Below, piece by piece: positions 6,226 to 7,040 of a stretch of 7,040 bases of DNA. The notes below the pieces were generated by a model. That model was not told the DNA's origin. It saw nothing but the letters and a program-made list of their open reading frames with translations, and did no database searches. Every line of letters begins with the position of its first letter. Position 1 is the first letter of the stretch. The position numbers and the translations under genes are program-made. The stretch covers positions 1 through 7,040 of the forward strand of contig JAISAK010000061.1 in the NCBI GenBank assembly GCA_031266695.1, given 5' to 3'. This stretch comes from Treponema sp. (GTDB lineage: Bacteria > Spirochaetota > Spirochaetia > Treponematales > Breznakiellaceae).

Positions 6226-7040
6226 CTACAACTCGTACTCGCCGCCGGGAACCGCCCAAACCCGGGGGTGTATTTTGTTTCCGTATCCTTCCCGGCCGCT
6301 GTCGCTGCCTATGTAATTGGCCTTCAGCCAGGTTCCGAGGAGGACGTCCCAGTCTTTAAAAGACGCCGCGTCCCCGCCGCCGAACCTTTTCACCGCCGCC
6401 TCGGTTACGGCCTCATGGTCGTATTTTGTTGATTGGGCAATGTCCCTGTAAATTTCCCTGTTGCCCTGTATATCCAGCCACAGGAAAAAAAGGTAGGCCG
6501 TGGCGTAATCGTCAAGGGTCGTATCGGAACCTTCCTCCCTGTCTTCACCCCAGATAAAAAAGTTATTGCCCCTGGCAATGGTTCCCAGGGGATCCTTGTT
6601 AAAACGATCCAGGCGGGAATTGCGGGAAGTGTCTATTTCGCCGTAATAAATATATTCGGCCGCGCAGGAAAGGCCCTCGTCTATCCAGGTATCCATCGTG
6701 TACTTCCTGCGTTCCACGGTGGTACAGTAATTAATCAGGTGCTGGAATTCATGGGCAATGGTGGAATAGGTCAGCTCGGAATTTATGTCATTGGGGTTGG
6801 CGTCTATGTAGAGTATGGGAGCCTTGTTTGAATAGTGAGAGTTTGTCAGATCCCCGGGATCAAAATAACCGACAACAAAGCCTTTATTACCGTCTTTGCC
6901 GTAGGAGTCCTTTATGTCCAGGATAAGAATAATGAGCTTTACCGAAGCGGGGTCCGGAAAAACGGTTTCATTTTCATAACGCCCGAAGGTATTGGTATTG
7001 GCGGCGTAAATTTTGGTATCAAATTCATTGGCTATTGCTT
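6226..7040 (-). CDS. Secreted zinc metalloprotease, peptidase M30 (hyicolysin) family (partial, 5' end beyond right edge)
   Basis: The frame enters from the right edge (first full codon at 7038) and runs 270 codons to TAG. The zinc motif HEFQH (6739-6753; H96, E97, H100 of the visible part) is followed 21 residues later by Glu in WIDEG (E121, 6676-6678). That is the gluzincin layout expected for M30: two His and a distal Glu bind zinc, and the motif Glu is catalytic. Supporting context includes APILYIDANPND before the motif, NYCT just after it, and LSCAAEYIYYGE after the third ligand. Family members are normally exported, often as lipoproteins in spirochaetes, and degrade extracellular protein; the signal peptide would lie outside the window. 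The visible 5' part is clearly more AT-rich than the smc/helicase genes. The stop is premature relative to the open frame that continues to 5884. Confidence 0.88.
   Translation of the reverse strand, partial: AIANEFDTKIYAANTNTFGRYENETVFPDPASVKLIILILDIKDSYGKDGNKGFVVGYFDPGDLTNSHYSNKAPILYIDANPNDINSELTYSTIAHEFQHLINYCTTVERRKYTMDTWIDEGLSCAAEYIYYGEIDTSRNSRLDRFNKDPLGTIARGNNFFIWGEDREEGSDTTLDDYATAYLFFLWLDIQGNREIYRDIAQSTKYDHEAVTEAAVKRFGGGDAASFKDWDVLLGTWLKANYIGSDSGREGYGNKIHPRVWAVPGGEYEL

Noticed and set aside
6221..6249. Hairpin CCCGGC/GCCGGG around the TAG as a readthrough signal
   Set aside because: The stem is only 6 bp with a 17-base loop, and it surrounds the stop rather than lying just downstream, so it does not resemble known readthrough elements; chance is likely in GC-rich DNA.

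Overview
The window reads as GC-rich bacterial chromosome (high fifties percent GC, estimated by eye), most likely from a spirochaete of the Treponema type. The clues are the SMC protein, whose N-terminal ATPase half looks like the treponemal version as I remember it, its short length (995 aa), and a hyicolysin-like M30 metalloprotease. No 16S or other marker is present, so this placement is an inference. All recognisable genes lie on the minus strand and should be read from right to left.

Reading 5'->3' on the minus strand: (1) 7040-6226, the C-terminal part of a secreted zinc metalloprotease (peptidase M30, HEFQH motif), whose 5' end lies outside the window. Its frame is cut by an in-frame TAG at 6226-6228 but stays open for 113 more codons, to a TGA at 5884-5886. 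(2) 5887-5459, a small exported or membrane-anchored protein with a beta-rich, OB-like C-terminal domain, starting inside an ATGA overlap with the frame above. (3) A 124-bp gap (5458-5335) holding a compact nested inverted-repeat element, a smaller hairpin and the smc Shine-Dalgarno. (4) 5334-2347, smc, with a TTG start. (5) 2337 to the left edge, the first 779 residues of a fusion between an endonuclease Q-like PHP nuclease with a zinc ribbon and a UvrD/PcrA-type superfamily 1 helicase. It has no stop in the window, so a search for closed ORFs misses it and sees only its shadows.

The left two thirds is therefore a genome-maintenance pair: the chromosome-organising ATPase SMC, followed 9 bp later and in the same frame by a putative deaminated-base repair nuclease-helicase. 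The right third concerns the cell envelope or exterior. The points most worth a second look are the EndoQ-UvrD fusion, the apparently hinge-less SMC, the three-way-junction element just upstream of smc, and the amber-interrupted protease.

There is no gene-free stretch longer than 300 bp. I found no tRNA, rRNA, CRISPR array, insertion sequence or convincing rho-independent terminator.
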